DNA of 64,000 nucleotides from Aquimarina mycalae (GTDB lineage: Bacteria > Bacteroidota > Bacteroidia > Flavobacteriales > Flavobacteriaceae). The stretch covers positions 1 through 64,000 of the forward strand of contig NZ_JARYGY010000011.1 of the NCBI RefSeq assembly GCF_029906345.1. Reading direction: 5' to 3'. The notes beneath the pieces are model-generated. The model had not been told where the DNA came from, did no database searches, and saw only the letters and a list, made by a program, of their open reading frames with translations. Below, one piece after another: positions 26,775 through 35,625 of the stretch (positions within the stretch are counted from its first letter, which is position 1; each line of letters begins with the position of its first letter). Both the position numbers and the translations under genes were made by a program.

Positions 26775-27839
26775 ATGAAATCTCTGTTTACATTACTTCT
26801 GGTTATTTTATCGCAGTCCCTTTTTTCGCAAAGTGGAAGTGTTTTTTATATGGTAAATGGAATTCCACCAGGAGCTTCAAGTATAGATATATTTGTTGAT
26901 TTTCAAGTCGATAATTTCCCAGATAATGAGGCTCTTGGATCAGTCTTTTTTTCTGTTGAAGAGATTGATGAAGTAAATATTTCTTCACCTATCTATACAG
27001 GAACGGTGCTAGGATTTATTGAATTCGTTTTAGAAGAAGGGCAAAGTACATTTTCTGAAACAATTAATCTTAATCCAGGAATTACTTTAACGGATGAATT
27101 ACCGACAGGAAGAGTATATAGAATTGTTGCAGAAGGAGGTGTCATACAGGATATTAATACCTTTGAAAATTTAGGTGTTATGAGTGCATTGCCTCTATAT
27201 CAAAAATTAGATGTTGGTGGTAATATTTTTGATTCCAGAATCAATGTGTCTTTTATAGAGAAACCCAAAGAAGTAATTCTTAATGATAACTTTATTATTA
27301 AAACTGAGATCAATACAGGTACTTTACCTGAATTTGATTTTGGAGAAATACGTTTTCAGATTCATGAAGTAGATGAGGCAGATGTGTATACATTGGAAGA
27401 TGTTCCGAATCAAACGTTTATTAGTCAAAGTTCTGCTATTGTGATCAATTCTAGTGGTACTGTTAATCATGACTTTACCTTAGCGGCACCCTCAGTGTTA
27501 ACCAATAATTTACCATCTGGCAGGGTATATAGAGTTAGAGTTTTAAATACAGGAACTACTAAAACGTATCCTTTCCCTTATAAATTAACCGTATCAACAA
27601 CATTGACTGTTGATGATTTTAATACAAGCTCTCAAAAGATTGCTTTTTATCCTAATCCAGCCATTGATAGAATCATAATAGATACGAATATTGATACTGA
27701 TAGTTATAGGGTATATAGTCTATCAGGAAAAATGATAAAAGAAGAAAAAGCAATGGGGACTTTAGAAGTTGGAGATTTAACTACAGGGATTTACTTTTTG
27801 GTTACAGATAGTGGTACAACAAAATTTATAAAAAAATAA
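26775..27839 (+). CDS. secreted protein with duplicated domain and T9SS sorting tail
   Basis: A secreted protein of 354 aa. The signal peptide is SLFTLLLVILSQSLFSQ. Two related beta-rich domains follow (about residues 20-140 and 145-275). Each contains a E-I/V-D-E-x-(D/N)-V segment (VEEIDEVNIS, IHEVDEADVYT) and an L-P-x-G-R-V-Y-R motif (LPTGRVYRIV, LPSGRVYRVR). The last 80 residues are a type A T9SS sorting domain (IAFYPNPAIDRIIIDT, YRVYSLSGKMIKEE, LTTGIYFLVTDSG, KFIKK). It is therefore exported by the type IX system and attached or released at the surface. The second domain closely resembles the end of the LRR lipoprotein at 14859. The function is unknown. Confidence 0.87.
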   Translation: MKSLFTLLLVILSQSLFSQSGSVFYMVNGIPPGASSIDIFVDFQVDNFPDNEALGSVFFSVEEIDEVNISSPIYTGTVLGFIEFVLEEGQSTFSETINLNPGITLTDELPTGRVYRIVAEGGVIQDINTFENLGVMSALPLYQKLDVGGNIFDSRINVSFIEKPKEVILNDNFIIKTEINTGTLPEFDFGEIRFQIHEVDEADVYTLEDVPNQTFISQSSAIVINSSGTVNHDFTLAAPSVLTNNLPSGRVYRVRVLNTGTTKTYPFPYKLTVSTTLTVDDFNTSSQKIAFYPNPAIDRIIIDTNIDTDSYRVYSLSGKMIKEEKAMGTLEVGDLTTGIYFLVTDSGTTKFIKK

Positions 27840-27841
27840 AG

Positions 27842-28078
27842 TTATTTTTTCTTTCCAAACATAGAATCCATAATTGTTTTTAACCCTCTAAATGCCATGA
27901 ATATCGCAAAAGCAGCTCCTATCAATCCTAGAATTAAAATAGGAATATAATATGGATGATCTTGATTCTTAAATGCTGAATGTATAATTACAGGACTAAT
28001 AAACATAAAAATAAGTGCAATCGCCATTCGTTGTACTCCTTTACCCAATAATTCTTTGTCTGTTCTTTTAGGCTCCAT
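27842..28078 (-). CDS. small membrane protein behind murQ (DUF6095-like)
   Basis: A protein of 78 aa from the ATG at 28078 (MEPKRTDKELLGKG), which overlaps the murQ stop by 11 bases; an upstream frame to 28102 looks less likely. There are two transmembrane helices (MAIALIFMFISPVIIHSAF and IPILILGLIGAAFAIFMAF) and a basic end. In flavobacteria a small protein of this kind regularly follows murQ; the family is DUF6095 as I recall it. The role is unknown, and translation is coupled to murQ. It ends 3 bases from the convergent T9SS gene. Confidence 0.8.
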   Translation of the reverse strand: MEPKRTDKELLGKGVQRMAIALIFMFISPVIIHSAFKNQDHPYYIPILILGLIGAAFAIFMAFRGLKTIMDSMFGKKK

Positions 28079-28880
28079 AGTTTTGTATTGCATTACGAAC
28101 ACTACCGTGTTTTTCTAATAATTCCGCGGCTAATGCTCGTTCGATTTTTAATTCTTCCATAATCATTCTGGTCCCTCGATCTACTAGTTTGTTATTGCTA
28201 AGCTGCATATCAACCATTTTGTTTCCTTGTACTTTTCCCAGTTGTATCATGGTTGAAGTTGAGATCATGTTTAGTACTAATTTTTGAGCAGTACCTGCTT
28301 TCATACGAGAGCTACCAGTAACAAATTCAGGACCAACAGTTACTACAATAGGAAATTGTGCAGTAGAGGCTAATGGACTACCTTCATTACAGGTAATACA
28401 TCCAGTTATAATATTAGATTCATTACATTTTTTTAATGCTCCTATTACATAAGGCGTAGTTCCAGAAGCGGCTATACCAATCACAACATCTTTTTCCGAA
28501 ATCTTATAATCTTCAAGATCCTTCCAGCCTTGTGTGGTGCTATCTTCCGCAAACTCAACTGCTTTTCTAATAGCTGGATCTCCACCAGCTATTAAACCAA
28601 TAACCAGCTCATGAGAAACTCCAAAAGTAGGAGGACACTCACTGGCATCCACAACACCTAATCGACCACTAGTTCCTGCACCCATATAAAAAAGTCTACC
28701 ACCATTTTTTAGTTTTTCAACGATTTGAGTTACTAATGACTCAATTTGAGGGATAGATTTTGCTACTGCTTCGGGTACGGTTGTATCTTCCTTATTGATG
28801 TTGGATAATAATTCAGAAATGGTCATCTTTTCCAGATGATCATAGTTAGAAGCTTGTTCTGTTATTTTGGTAAACGCCAT
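28068..28880 (-). CDS. murQ: N-acetylmuramic acid 6-phosphate etherase
   Basis: A protein of 270 aa with a SIS-type sugar-phosphate fold. The signature FYMGAGTSGRLGVVDASECP is present, along with CPPTFGVSHELVIGLIAGG and TGSSRMKAGTAQKLVLNM. It cleaves the lactyl ether of MurNAc-6-phosphate to give GlcNAc-6-phosphate in peptidoglycan recycling in the cytosol. It is somewhat shorter than the 300-residue proteins of proteobacteria because the C-terminal UBA-like part is reduced (IERALAAELLEKHGSVRNAI). It heads a two-gene unit with the small membrane protein. Confidence 0.95.
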   Translation of the reverse strand: MAFTKITEQASNYDHLEKMTISELLSNINKEDTTVPEAVAKSIPQIESLVTQIVEKLKNGGRLFYMGAGTSGRLGVVDASECPPTFGVSHELVIGLIAGGDPAIRKAVEFAEDSTTQGWKDLEDYKISEKDVVIGIAASGTTPYVIGALKKCNESNIITGCITCNEGSPLASTAQFPIVVTVGPEFVTGSSRMKAGTAQKLVLNMISTSTMIQLGKVQGNKMVDMQLSNNKLVDRGTRMIMEELKIERALAAELLEKHGSVRNAIQNYGA

Positions 28881-28905
28881 GCTTCAAAAGTACTGATTTT
28901 CCTGA

Positions 28906-29724
28906 TTACTCTTGAATAGTAAATTGAAAACGATTTGCTTCTGATAGATTAAAGTATCCTAAAGCAAAATTATCTGGATTTGTAGTATTGATAATGTTTC
29001 CTCTAATCTGGGCAGGAGGCGTCTGAAAAGGGTTTCCACCATCTTGCTCACTTTGTTCTATTAAGAGGTTCGAATAGTTATAGTATCGTTCGTCTATACC
29101 AAGAATTTTAATAGTCACTTCTTCACCGCCAATCATATCTTCATAAAAATAAGAGAAATTAAAAGCTTCTCCTTGGTAAAATCTATCTTCACTTGGTAAG
29201 TATAGATTAAAATCAAAGTCAAATAAATAAAAATTCTCCCTATTACCATCATCTGTAAAGAAAACGATCACTTCGGTTTCATCTCCATCAAATAAGGTGC
29301 CTTCTCCTTGTTCTATGTTATCAATAGCAACTGTTGGAATAAGTTGCGCTGTTGCTTTATAAGTTTCACCCTCGTAAATAACGGTAAGTTCATAATCAAC
29401 ATTAAATTCGGGAATAATACTTATATTTTCTGGAATAAAAAATCCAAGTTCTCCCGATTCAACAAAATTGATGATAGAGTTATCAGAAAGGTTAGTTACG
29501 AATACAGTTGCATTACTTACTGTAGGGACATTGTCATCAAAAAATGGAGCAGATAATGTAAGCCGTACTCCACCCAAAGCATCTATTGGATTTTCATCTA
29601 AATAAATCTCAAAAGATGCATCTATTACTAATCTAGGCTCTCCATTAGGAACCTCTACATCAATAACATCTTCACAGCTGGTACATATGCTAATTCCGAT
29701 AATGATATATAGTAACTTTTTCAT
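28906..29724 (-). CDS. DUF4249 family lipoprotein, partner of TonB receptor
   Basis: The ATG at 29724 gives 272 residues with a lipoprotein signal ending at C17 (IIIGISICTSC); the frame is open a little further upstream and overlaps the receptor gene. The mature start CEDVIDVEVPNGEPRLVIDA is typical of DUF4249. It is followed by a beta-sandwich carrier-like region (VRLTLSAPFFDDNVPTVSNA, NATVFVTNL) and a C-terminal FQFTIQE. DUF4249 lipoproteins are found beside SusC-like TonB-dependent receptors and are thought to act as their surface partners, like SusD. The receptor gene ends 4 bases upstream. Confidence 0.9.
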   Translation of the reverse strand: MKKLLYIIIGISICTSCEDVIDVEVPNGEPRLVIDASFEIYLDENPIDALGGVRLTLSAPFFDDNVPTVSNATVFVTNLSDNSIINFVESGELGFFIPENISIIPEFNVDYELTVIYEGETYKATAQLIPTVAIDNIEQGEGTLFDGDETEVIVFFTDDGNRENFYLFDFDFNLYLPSEDRFYQGEAFNFSYFYEDMIGGEEVTIKILGIDERYYNYSNLLIEQSEQDGGNPFQTPPAQIRGNIINTTNPDNFALGYFNLSEANRFQFTIQE

Positions 29725-29728
29725 TGTT

Positions 29729-32122
29729 TTAAAATTTAAAATTATAGGTAACCGCAGGGACAATTCCAAAAATAGAAGTTCTTATCGCTTCATTAACAAA
29801 TGTTTCCGTATTTTGAGTAAAGGTAATAGAGGCTGCATTTCTACGATTATATACATTATAGATACTAAAAACCCATTCTCCCTGCCATTTTCTGTTTTTG
29901 TTCTTTCTTGGTGTTAATGTTGCCGAAAGATCCATACGATGATATGCTGGTAGACGTTGGCCATTACGTAAGCCATCAAAAATGGGGACTACCAACCCTT
30001 GAAATTCAAACTGTCCTGATGGGTAATTGGTAGGTTGTCCTGTTTGAAACAGGAAATTAGCATTAAATTTCCACTTTTTATTCAATTCATAACTTCCATT
30101 AAAAGAAATATCATGAGTCTTATCGTAGGGAGTATTATACCATTCTCCATTGTTAATACCAATTTCTGTAGGTGTTCTTCCTGGTGTACGTTGTTCTGAT
30201 TTAGATAAGGTATATGCTAACCATCCTTTAAATTTCCCTTTATTTTTTCGGATTAAAAGTTCTAAACCATACGCTCTGGCTTCACCATTAAGTATTTCTT
30301 GTTCGATAGCATCATTTGCTATAAGTTCAGCTCCATCTATATAATCAATACGGTTTTCGATATCTTTATAAAACACTTCTGTTTCTATTGAGTACGCGTC
30401 ATCCTTAATGCTTTTAAAGAATCCTAATGCATATTGGTTTAATAACTGTGGTTTTATATATTTTCCGCTTGGTGTCCATACATCTAATGGAGTAGGAGAG
30501 CTTGTATTTGATAATAAATGTAGGTATTGCGCCATTCTGTTATAACTAGCTTTTATTGAAGTATTATCGTTAAAAACATAGGCTAATGCTACTCTTGGTT
30601 CTAGATTGGTGAAATTCTTTATTTGATCACTTCTACTAATTCTTTCTGTACCGATTGGATCTGCAGCTTCATAGATTTGCAATTCCTCATTAAATAATAA
30701 GGGATTATCATTCTCATAAATATTTAGTTCATCTTGTCCTAACCTAGTAAAGTTACTGAGGCGAACACCATATTGCAATGATAAATTATTAGAGATTTTA
30801 TGCTCTGCATCGATATAAACTCCTAGTTCATTGGCATATTTATCAATTAGTTTATCCCGTATAATTCCTGAATCTTCGCTATTAGGTTTGATTTCACCTG
30901 GATTGAATCGATAATAGATGTCATTGATCCCATAATTAAGCTGAAAATTATCACTGAGATAATGTTTTAGATCATACTTTAAGTTAAAGTTTCTGATGCC
31001 AGAATCCCATTCAAAACCTACAAAATCAAGCTCTAAACCATAAAAATAATCAGAATATATCAATGATAGATTAGAGAATAATTTGTCTGAGAATAAATGA
31101 TTCCATCGTAAGTTTAAAACTGTATTTCCATAGGTGTTTCTAAAACTTTCACTGATAGAGAAAACGTCTCTACCAAAATACCCTGATAAAAAGAGACTGT
31201 TATTCTCGTTAATTTTATAGTTTAATTTAGTGTTGAGGTCATAAAAATAAGCTACGTTATCATTACCATCATCCAATAAAGGTAAGAAAAGGTGTGCATA
31301 AGACGCACGACCTCCAACCAGAAATGCTCCTTTGTTTTTTACAATAGGTCCTTCGGCTAATAACCTACTAGCTACTACTCCCAGACCTCCACTAAGATGG
31401 TATTCTTTGCTATTTCCTTCTTTTTGATAAATATCTAAAACAGAAGATACACGACCACCATATTTTGCAGGAATTCCTCCTTTGTAAAGTTTAATATCTT
31501 TTATAGCATCTGGGTTAAAAACTGAAAAGAATCCAAAAAGATGAGAAGAGTTAAAGATGGTTGCTTCATCCAATAAAATTAGATTTTGATCAGCAGCTCC
31601 ACCACGAACATTAAACCCAGAAGCACCTTCACCACTACTGGTTACACCAGGTAACAAAATTATGGATTTAATAACATCTGCTTCTCCTAGGACTACTGGT
31701 ATTTGTTTGATGGTTCCTGCAGTTAGTTTATTAAGACTCATCTGTGGGGTCTTAATATTGACTTTTTCCACGTTTTCAGTAATAATTACTTCATCTAACA
31801 TTTCGGAAGCTTCAGTTAACTGAAAATTCAATTTCTTATCTTCATCTAAGATGATCTCTTGAACGATGTCTTGAAAACCTAAATAACTAATCTGAAGCTT
31901 ATAGTTTCCTTTTGGTAAAGTAATAGAGTAAAATCCGTATTCGTTGGTGACTACTCCTTTTCCCATTTCTGGAAAAAGGACATTGACACCAATCAATGTT
32001 TCATTACTGGATTGCTCTGTTATGGTGCCACTTATGGTAAATTTTTCCTGAGATATAGCAGATGAGTATACCAGTATGCAAAGCACTACCAGTACTGTTT
32101 TAAGAGAGATGTGGTTTTTCAA
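29729..32122 (-). CDS. TonB-dependent outer-membrane receptor with CarboxypepD_reg-like domain
   Basis: A receptor of 797 aa. The signal peptide (VLVVLCILVYSSAISQ) is followed by a carboxypeptidase-D-regulatory-like domain (FTISGTITEQSSNETLIGVN) over about 25-110. The plug follows (AGTIKQIPVVLGEADVIKSI, LLPGVTSSGEGASGFNVRGG, DQNLILLDEATIFNSSHLFG). A 22-strand-type barrel then runs to the terminal aromatic strand PAVTYNFKF. It imports an unknown ligand with energy from TonB-ExbBD and works with the DUF4249 lipoprotein in the same operon. The pairing suggests a nutrient such as a peptide, metal chelate or sugar, but nothing in the sequence names it. Confidence 0.93.
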   Translation of the reverse strand: MKNHISLKTVLVVLCILVYSSAISQEKFTISGTITEQSSNETLIGVNVLFPEMGKGVVTNEYGFYSITLPKGNYKLQISYLGFQDIVQEIILDEDKKLNFQLTEASEMLDEVIITENVEKVNIKTPQMSLNKLTAGTIKQIPVVLGEADVIKSIILLPGVTSSGEGASGFNVRGGAADQNLILLDEATIFNSSHLFGFFSVFNPDAIKDIKLYKGGIPAKYGGRVSSVLDIYQKEGNSKEYHLSGGLGVVASRLLAEGPIVKNKGAFLVGGRASYAHLFLPLLDDGNDNVAYFYDLNTKLNYKINENNSLFLSGYFGRDVFSISESFRNTYGNTVLNLRWNHLFSDKLFSNLSLIYSDYFYGLELDFVGFEWDSGIRNFNLKYDLKHYLSDNFQLNYGINDIYYRFNPGEIKPNSEDSGIIRDKLIDKYANELGVYIDAEHKISNNLSLQYGVRLSNFTRLGQDELNIYENDNPLLFNEELQIYEAADPIGTERISRSDQIKNFTNLEPRVALAYVFNDNTSIKASYNRMAQYLHLLSNTSSPTPLDVWTPSGKYIKPQLLNQYALGFFKSIKDDAYSIETEVFYKDIENRIDYIDGAELIANDAIEQEILNGEARAYGLELLIRKNKGKFKGWLAYTLSKSEQRTPGRTPTEIGINNGEWYNTPYDKTHDISFNGSYELNKKWKFNANFLFQTGQPTNYPSGQFEFQGLVVPIFDGLRNGQRLPAYHRMDLSATLTPRKNKNRKWQGEWVFSIYNVYNRRNAASITFTQNTETFVNEAIRTSIFGIVPAVTYNFKF

Positions 32123-32220
32123 AAGAAAATGTTTTTCTATAACGCTAATAGAATAGACGTATTAATCTACAATATGTTACGAATTATAGTTTATTATTTC
32201 TACTATATTAAAGATTTTAA

Positions 32221-32403
32221 TTAAGATTTCCAGCAAAAACTAACGGGAAACCATTCTCCGGAGTATACAGGATAACTATTTGAGGATTTAACACTGGATT
32301 TGCGTTTAAGATATACTTGGTTGTTTTCTGAAAATACATAGTTAGTATCAATTTTTTTGGTTTCTATAATAACTTTAGTTTTCATTTGGGGCTTTGGTAA
32401 CAT
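32221..32403 (-). CDS. small hypothetical protein (60 aa), doubtful
   Basis: An open frame with an ATG at 32403, and a longer GTG-started version to 32478 that would begin at a hairpin. The product is basic, with no signal peptide or membrane segment (MKTKVIIETKKIDTNYVF) and an aromatic-rich end GEWFPVSFCWKS. It lies downstream of the 156-aa lipoprotein gene and upstream of nothing on its strand. Coding is plausible but only weakly supported. Confidence 0.35.
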   Translation of the reverse strand: MLPKPQMKTKVIIETKKIDTNYVFSENNQVYLKRKSSVKSSNSYPVYSGEWFPVSFCWKS

Positions 32404-32477
32404 TTTTTTCTTGTATTTAATGATAACAACTTTTGTGCCTAAAATTTTATATGCTGGTTTTTTTGATATATAAATCA

Positions 32478-32510
32478 CATAATCCTTTGATTTTTTTCCA
32501 AAGGATTATG
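32478..32510 (-). terminator. hairpin after the 156-aa lipoprotein gene
   Basis: A perfect 12-bp stem CATAATCCTTTG (32478-32489) with its complement (32499-32510) and a 9-base A/T loop lies 31 bases beyond the minus-strand stop at 32541. The T run after it is poor on this strand, so its strength is uncertain. Confidence 0.65.
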
Positions 32511-32540
32511 TTTTATCTATTTGATCAATAGTTTATTATG

Positions 32541-33011
32541 TTATTTTTTTATAGTTTCAAGAATTTGTTCTTCAGTTTCGCCATCTGGACTACCAGATTC
32601 GATAAAAAAGATAAAACTAGCTTTTGTGTTATTTTCGGTAAAGTTCACCTTAAACTCTACAAATATGTCTGGTTGTATTACATCGTCGATTATTGCATTG
32701 ATTTTATAATTTGATTCATCTACTTTCTCCCATTTGGACATTGCTTCATATGAGTTACAAGTTTCATCGATATCCTTATATTTTCCTTTACTAATAGTAT
32801 TGCCATTGTTTATAAATGTAATAGATTCACTGTTGCAATCTAGTGATTCTTCCATACCATTGATGGTTATTTTGGTTACTTGCCAAGTGCCTATAATTGG
32901 TTCTGAGCTGATAGTGGGATCGGTTATTTCTATAATTATATTGTCATCATCAGACGAACAAGAAGTTTGACTTATTAGGATCAGGACAAAGATTAAAATT
33001 AACTTTTTCAT
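32541..33011 (-). CDS. lipocalin-like lipoprotein
   Basis: A lipoprotein of 156 aa. The signal ends at the Cys of LILISQTSC and is followed by SSDDDN, a probable surface-export tag. The mature part has the start of a lipocalin-like barrel, IIGTWQVTKITINGMEES, then ESITFINNGNTISKGKY and KWEKVDESNYKI, the W-x-x-x pattern of the Bacteroidota Lipocalin_4/DUF5004-like lipoproteins. Such barrels bind small hydrophobic molecules, but the ligand is unknown. The TGTWxV element and length fit the family well. Confidence 0.8.
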   Translation of the reverse strand: MKKLILIFVLILISQTSCSSDDDNIIIEITDPTISSEPIIGTWQVTKITINGMEESLDCNSESITFINNGNTISKGKYKDIDETCNSYEAMSKWEKVDESNYKINAIIDDVIQPDIFVEFKVNFTENNTKASFIFFIESGSPDGETEEQILETIKK

Positions 33012-33122
33012 TGTGTTTAAAATTTAGTTATTGAATTTTATGTGATATATACTTAGATTTTTCTTTTTAGAATTCGCAGTTGATTGTTACTTATAAATTA
33101 AATAGTATGTAAGCGTTAGCTT

Positions 33123-33677
33123 TTATAGTTTGTAACCTACACCAACTTTTATGAGATGTATATTTGTATTGAATGAGATATCTGGCAAATTATCTTGCGC
33201 ACCGAGTTTTACAAAATCATATTGAAATTGAACAAAAAACTTTTTATAGATATCATATGCAACCCCAAAGTTTAAGTTAAACCCACTTTGAGTGTCAGTG
33301 GATTCGGTGGTATCTGTTCCTGATACATCAAAAAACATGATTGTGTATCCAATACCCACCGAAGGGCGCAATTTTTCAATTGATTCTATGTTTAGTTCTC
33401 CAAACAACCTTGGCTGTATGGTGTATGCTGTAGTTTTGAAAATATCAGACTTGTTATTGATTAATATTCCACCATTCAGAGAAGCTCCTATTTTTACAGG
33501 ACTTAAGTTAACGAACTTATAATCTACACCTGCATCAATAATTCCAGTATAACTTTCTCCGATAAAATTGTCACCTAAAGGGATAGGGTAGTTGAGTTCA
33601 AAACTAATTTTTGAGTCTTGAGAAAGTAATTTGAAGCTAATAGTTAATAGTACTATACATAAGATGTTTTTTTTCAT
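33123..33677 (-). CDS. outer-membrane beta-barrel protein (184 aa)
   Basis: A signal peptide (ILCIVLLTISFKLLSQ) precedes about eight amphipathic strands: ISFELNYPIPLGDNF, GIIDAGVDYKFVNLSPVKIGASLNGG, PSVGIGYTIMFF, GFNLNFGVAYDIYKKFFVQFQY. The C-terminal strand is IHLIKVGVGYKL, ending in a hydrophobic residue as barrel insertion requires. It resembles the OmpA-like/opacity small-barrel families (PF13568-like). It lies after the ECF sigma operon on the same strand and may be part of its regulon. No substrate is known. Confidence 0.82.
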   Translation of the reverse strand: MKKNILCIVLLTISFKLLSQDSKISFELNYPIPLGDNFIGESYTGIIDAGVDYKFVNLSPVKIGASLNGGILINNKSDIFKTTAYTIQPRLFGELNIESIEKLRPSVGIGYTIMFFDVSGTDTTESTDTQSGFNLNFGVAYDIYKKFFVQFQYDFVKLGAQDNLPDISFNTNIHLIKVGVGYKL

Positions 33678-33808
33678 GATTACAAAATTTAAGTTAATTG
33701 TTAATTAAGGGTATTTTAAGGCAATACTTAGCCTGATCAATAGGTGTTCTCTATTGATTATTGATTATGTCGCTTGAAGCGTATTATGTTATTTGGTAAA
33801 CTGTTTGG

Positions 33809-34450
33809 TTAATTGATCGGAGCTTTTTTCTTATATCGATTCTTGCCAAGGTTAAAAACTCCAATCTTAGCTCCGATATTTATAGAAAATCCATTAATAT
33901 TATCCAGAATATTAGGTATTGGGTCAATTGGGGATGAAAATCGGTATTTTATACCTGCTTCAAATTGTAAGTATTTAGAAAGATTATACAATATGTTAAT
34001 ACCAGGTTCTATAATCAATGTTATATCGGTACTTTTGATTAATGGTCCAGAAGCTTGTACGTATCCAGGTCCCATTAAAAGTGGAAAAGAAAAATTAAAT
34101 CTTGATGTCCTCAGTACTATGTTTTCTACATGGAGACCTCCGTAAATAACCAATAAGTCAAAATCTCCCCCAAAAGAACGATCTACCGAACTTAGGCCAG
34201 AGTATAAAGCTCTTGCAGTAATTCCTAACTCCATCTTTTTATTAGCAACATATGCTAATTTAACTCCTGCATTGGTTGTTTCATTTTTTTTAATTTGACC
34301 ATATCCAATATCTACACCAAGATAAATACCGTGCAGTATGTTTTTTCTGTCATTAAACTCAATATAATCCGATGTTTCAGTTTCTTGCGAATATCCTATG
34401 CTCATTGATATAAACATAAATAACGTCAGTAAGATAGTTGATGCTTTCAT
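33809..34450 (-). CDS. outer-membrane beta-barrel protein (213 aa)
   Basis: The signal peptide ends in MSIGYSQE. The mature protein has strands such as GIYLGVDIGYGQIKK, GVKLAYVANKKMELGITARALY, FDLLVIYGGLHVENI, LQFEAGIKYRF and the end strand FSINIGAKIGVFNLG, then a short basic tail. It looks like an 8-stranded barrel of the OmpW/opacity type. It lies 86 bp behind the DUF4097-like gene and is probably read in the same ECF sigma-controlled unit. The function is unknown; a link to envelope stress is inferred from position. Confidence 0.82.
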   Translation of the reverse strand: MKASTILLTLFMFISMSIGYSQETETSDYIEFNDRKNILHGIYLGVDIGYGQIKKNETTNAGVKLAYVANKKMELGITARALYSGLSSVDRSFGGDFDLLVIYGGLHVENIVLRTSRFNFSFPLLMGPGYVQASGPLIKSTDITLIIEPGINILYNLSKYLQFEAGIKYRFSSPIDPIPNILDNINGFSINIGAKIGVFNLGKNRYKKKAPIN

Positions 34451-34536
34451 TTAGTTTTCTTTTCTATTATGTATTGACAACTAATTTTTTTAAGGGTTGC
34501 TTATAAATTATCTTTTTTTCGGTTTTATAATTGTAA

Positions 34537-35625
34537 TTATCGCTCTTGTAGAATAATAATACCTTTTTCACCCTTAATATTTATTTTTCCTTTGTTATTT
34601 TCAGATCCGTAAGAAGCTTCTATGTTTCTTAATCTTTTTATCCTATTTATCATTGTGTTTTTTATGTTTTTAAAGGATTTAGGGATTCTCAATAACCCTT
34701 GTTCCAGCGATGCATTAAAATCAAAATTAAGTCCCGATATATTGATATTTACCTCCGAAGATTTTTGATTTACGATAATGTTCGTATCAGATTTTGAAAT
34801 TTTTTTAATTTGTAAATCAGCTACTTCCATTGTAATATTTATGGCTTGTTGTACCTGAAGGAGTTTAACATTAGAGAACTTAAGTTCTCCAGTTATCGTT
34901 TTTAATTTTTCAATGGTAACTTTATCTTTATTTGAATATACTTCAAGCTCAGCAACATTTTTAATAGTTATAGTAGATCCACTACTATTTATCTTTAAAT
35001 CTTTAGAATTTTCCAGGTCAAATTCGCTATTTTTTAATTCTACATTACCATTTGTTATAGATTTGGTTCTTAGTTTACCAAATTTCATTTTGATATTAGC
35101 ATTGGTAATATCATTATTGATCCAGGTATCTCCATGTTGTAGATTTAACTTTAATTTTCCGTTCCAATCATTAATAATAATATCACCAAATTTATTAGTT
35201 ACTTGAATTTTTGAATTAATAGGTAAATTGATGGTGTAGTTTATTTGAATATTTCCTTTACCAACATCTAATGGATTAGTTTTGCTAAGCATTCTAGAAA
35301 AGAAACCACTGCTTTTTTCTTCAATGTTAGAAAAAATATTGACAAGGCCACCTGATGAGGTTATCGATGGTTTAATCCTATCCAGAAGATCTTTGGCATC
35401 AGCTTTCTCTTTTTTGTTAACCAGAATATCAATAGTAATTTCTATTTCTTGTTGGTTCCAACCATTAATTGTAATATTTCCGTATTTGTTATCCAACTGA
35501 AGCTCTCCCGAGTTTGTAAACTCATATGATTGCTTTATTGTTTTGGATACTTTTTGCTGAGCGCTTAATGTGTATCCAAAACCGAAAACAGATAGGATGA
35601 GTAGTTTATAAAATATATCCTTCAT
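34537..35625 (-). CDS. secreted DUF4097-like beta-helix protein
   Basis: The ATG at 35625 gives 362 residues and places a signal peptide at once (LLILSVFGFGYTLSAQ); the frame is open to 35649. The mature part is made of short repeated strands (LQLDNKYGNITINGWN, IQVTNKFGDIIINDWNGKLKL, GELKFSNVKLLQV), the right-handed beta-helix pattern of the putative adhesin/DUF4097 family, with the (K/N)-x-G-(D/N)-I-x-I-x-x-W-N unit repeated. It overlaps the anti-sigma gene by 20 bases and so is part of the sigma operon. In this phylum such genes regularly follow an ECF sigma/anti-sigma pair. Confidence 0.85.
   Translation of the reverse strand: MKDIFYKLLILSVFGFGYTLSAQQKVSKTIKQSYEFTNSGELQLDNKYGNITINGWNQQEIEITIDILVNKKEKADAKDLLDRIKPSITSSGGLVNIFSNIEEKSSGFFSRMLSKTNPLDVGKGNIQINYTINLPINSKIQVTNKFGDIIINDWNGKLKLNLQHGDTWINNDITNANIKMKFGKLRTKSITNGNVELKNSEFDLENSKDLKINSSGSTITIKNVAELEVYSNKDKVTIEKLKTITGELKFSNVKLLQVQQAINITMEVADLQIKKISKSDTNIIVNQKSSEVNINISGLNFDFNASLEQGLLRIPKSFKNIKNTMINRIKRLRNIEASYGSENNKGKINIKGEKGIIILQER

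Noticed and set aside
32404-32478. GTG-started N-terminal extension of the small ORF at 32221
   Set aside because: The GTG lies at the edge of a 12-bp hairpin that looks like a terminator; translation from there is unlikely.
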